From Lachnospiraceae bacterium (GTDB lineage Bacteria; Bacillota; Clostridia; Lachnospirales; Lachnospiraceae): DNA of 6,859 nucleotides. The notes under the pieces are model-generated. The model saw nothing but the letters and a program-made list of their open reading frames with translations, ran no database searches and was not told the DNA's origin. The translations under genes were made by a program, and so were the position numbers. Positions 5,557 to 6,859 of the stretch are shown piece after piece. The stretch spans positions 1 through 6,859 of the forward strand of contig JAJQCL010000093.1 in assembly GCA_021202715.1 (NCBI GenBank), read 5' to 3'. The stretch's first letter is position 1. Each line of letters starts with the position of its first letter.

Positions 5557-6859
5557 TCAGTTCTCATAGATATCTTCCAATGTCAGGAGTTTTACTTTTC
5601 CCTGCTTTTCGAGATCCTTTAAAGCCTGCGTGAATCCGCTTCGGGAAAATATATAGTAGTGAAATACACCTTTTTTTCGAAAGACAGAGGCATATCGACG
5701 GAGGAGCTGCCATTCGTCGACACCGATTTTCTCGTTGCGGTATTTGCATGAACCGATCAGGTACTCATTTTCCTCTGTGGAGGTTCCGACGATGTCAATC
5801 TGTACCTCCTGTCGGTTGATGGGGTCGGTTCCCCACCACTGCCCGATATCGCTGAGCGTAAAAGGAAGGTCTTTCGCATAGCGCAGAAGATAGTCACGGC
5901 ACATCTTTTCGAAAATCAGTCCCATATAATCGGGATAATAACGTTTTATCGTTTGCTCATAAATGCTTTGTATTCTCCCGGCAAGGATGACAGACATGTT
6001 GCGGGGGACAAAGCGGTACCAGAAGCGGAAGAAATTGTCACCGATTTGATAGATTGTCTTCTTCCCGTTTTTTTCGGTGATCGGGAATTCTTTTTTCAGT
6101 ATTTCCAGATCCAGCAGTACCTTTAGATATTTTGTACAAACAGAGGACTCCAGGCCTGCTTTCGTGGCAATTTCATTTACATGGCTGGCACTACCGGCAA
6201 TGGCGGAAATGATAGAATTGTAAAGAGCCGGCTCCCGAAGTTCTTGTTTGAGCAGGTTTTCCGGTTCTTCGAAGAGGTAACCGGATGGGTCAAACAGATT
6301 TTCTATCAGTGCCTGGTCCAGGTTGTCTGTCACCTCCAGTTTGTTAATGTAATGGGGAATGCCGCCGGTAATGCCGTATAAGAGGGCCTGATCTTCCAGG
6401 GGAAGCTCCGGATGGAAAACTTTCATTTCCCGATAATCCAGTCCGGAAATTTTAAATTGGGCTGTACGTCGGCCGTACAGTGGACTTTCATAGCCAAGCA
6501 CCTGGTATTCCATGAAGCTCATGGAAGAGCCGCAGAGAATCAGATAGAGCTGGCTGTTCTGCCATGTGAGATCGATGATATGCTGAAGACGGGAAGAAAT
6601 GGATTTTTCGGCCCTGGCCAGGTAGGGATATTCGTCAATGACAAAAACCAGCCGTTTCTGGCTGGACAGACCAGTGATTTCAGTCAGCGCATCGTCATAA
6701 CTGTTGTAAGTGGGATATGATGTGCTGTCGGGGTTTTTGTACGTAAAGATGGCTTTGGACAGGGCTTCCAGATTCTCACGGGAAGAGGCGTTGAGAGCAG
6801 AAAAATATATTGTTGGTTTATAATTGCAGAATTCATTGATTTATTCCGTTATGCCGACG
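5557..6859 (-). pseudogene. ATPase_2/DUF234-type AAA+ ATPase, 5'-partial and apparently broken at the P-loop
   Basis: Read on the minus strand, one frame runs from the right edge to a TGA at 5557-5559. It has the order typical of the archaeal-type ATPase plus DUF234 family (family size about 450-480 residues). There is a P-loop remnant at the edge, a Walker B LVFVIDEYPYL (6651-6619), a sensor stretch LYLILCGSSMSFME (from 6549), a YESPLYGRRT box, GGIPHYI, a winged-helix segment near SASHVNEIATKAGLESS, and a C-terminal DUF234/PD-(D/E)xK-like part with QIDIVG and GSCKYRN. At the edge the frame reads V-G-I-T-E-stop-I-N-E-F-C, where the family has VGKT-E/A-L-INEF. The Walker A lysine codon is thus ATA, and 6843-6841 is TAA. 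The next ATG in frame (6522) would give 321 residues with neither P-loop nor Walker B. No frameshift is seen elsewhere over 427 codons, so either the decay is recent or the last bases of the sequence are wrong. Hand-counted 60-base blocks at 5641 and 6061 have 22 and 25 G+C, against 37 in a prfA block. The natural function of the family is poorly known. Confidence 0.75.

Noticed and set aside
6520..6522. ATG at 6522 as the true start of a 321-residue minus-strand protein.
   Set aside because: Clear ATPase sequence, including Walker B, continues in the same frame upstream for 106 codons, so this Met is internal to the family sequence.
6412..6720. A 102-codon plus-strand open frame across the ATPase region.
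   Set aside because: It is antisense to a continuous, recognisable ATPase frame containing Walker B and the sensor motif.

Overview
The window reads as a chromosomal segment of a Gram-positive Firmicute of class Clostridia. The gene order rho – rpmE – DUF1385 – prmC – prfA and the wording of the proteins (for example the GIGGQAVLEG opening of the DUF1385 protein and GGQC in RF1) best suggest Lachnospiraceae or a close relative. That placement comes from family knowledge and was not searched. The conserved genes are fairly GC-rich: one hand-counted 60-base block in prfA (4621-4680) has 37 G+C.

Layout: (1) 3-1814 (+) is rho, cut by the left edge. It encodes a Rho factor with a long charged, Asn/Arg/Glu-rich insert between its N-terminal helical domain and its RNA-binding domain, including three tandem 14-residue repeats. 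(2) 1815-1985 holds an extended -10 promoter and a structured leader with two hairpins ahead of rpmE. (3) 1986-2186 is rpmE, a zinc-type ribosomal protein L31, closed by a strong intrinsic terminator. (4) 2393-5330 is a tight three-gene unit: a DUF1385 membrane protein, prmC (release-factor glutamine methyltransferase) and prfA (RF1). DUF1385/prmC overlap by 4 bases and prmC/prfA by 16, so translational coupling is likely. (5) 5331-5556 contains a very long imperfect hairpin after prfA and an alternative pairing partner for part of it. (6) 5557-6859 (-) is a more AT-rich, convergent ATPase gene of the ATPase_2/DUF234 type, cut by the right edge. It appears broken: just inside the edge the P-loop reads GIT rather than GKT, and a TAA stop follows two codons later.

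Functionally, the left five genes centre on ending transcription (Rho) and translation (RF1 and the enzyme that methylates its GGQ glutamine), plus a ribosomal protein and a membrane protein of unknown role. The ATPase is the only accessory-looking item.

I found no CRISPR array, tRNA, rRNA, insertion sequence or recognisable defence cassette, and nothing that supports a new multi-gene system. The points most worth a second look are the decayed or mis-assembled ATPase, the disordered Rho insert, the L31 leader, and the structures downstream of prfA.
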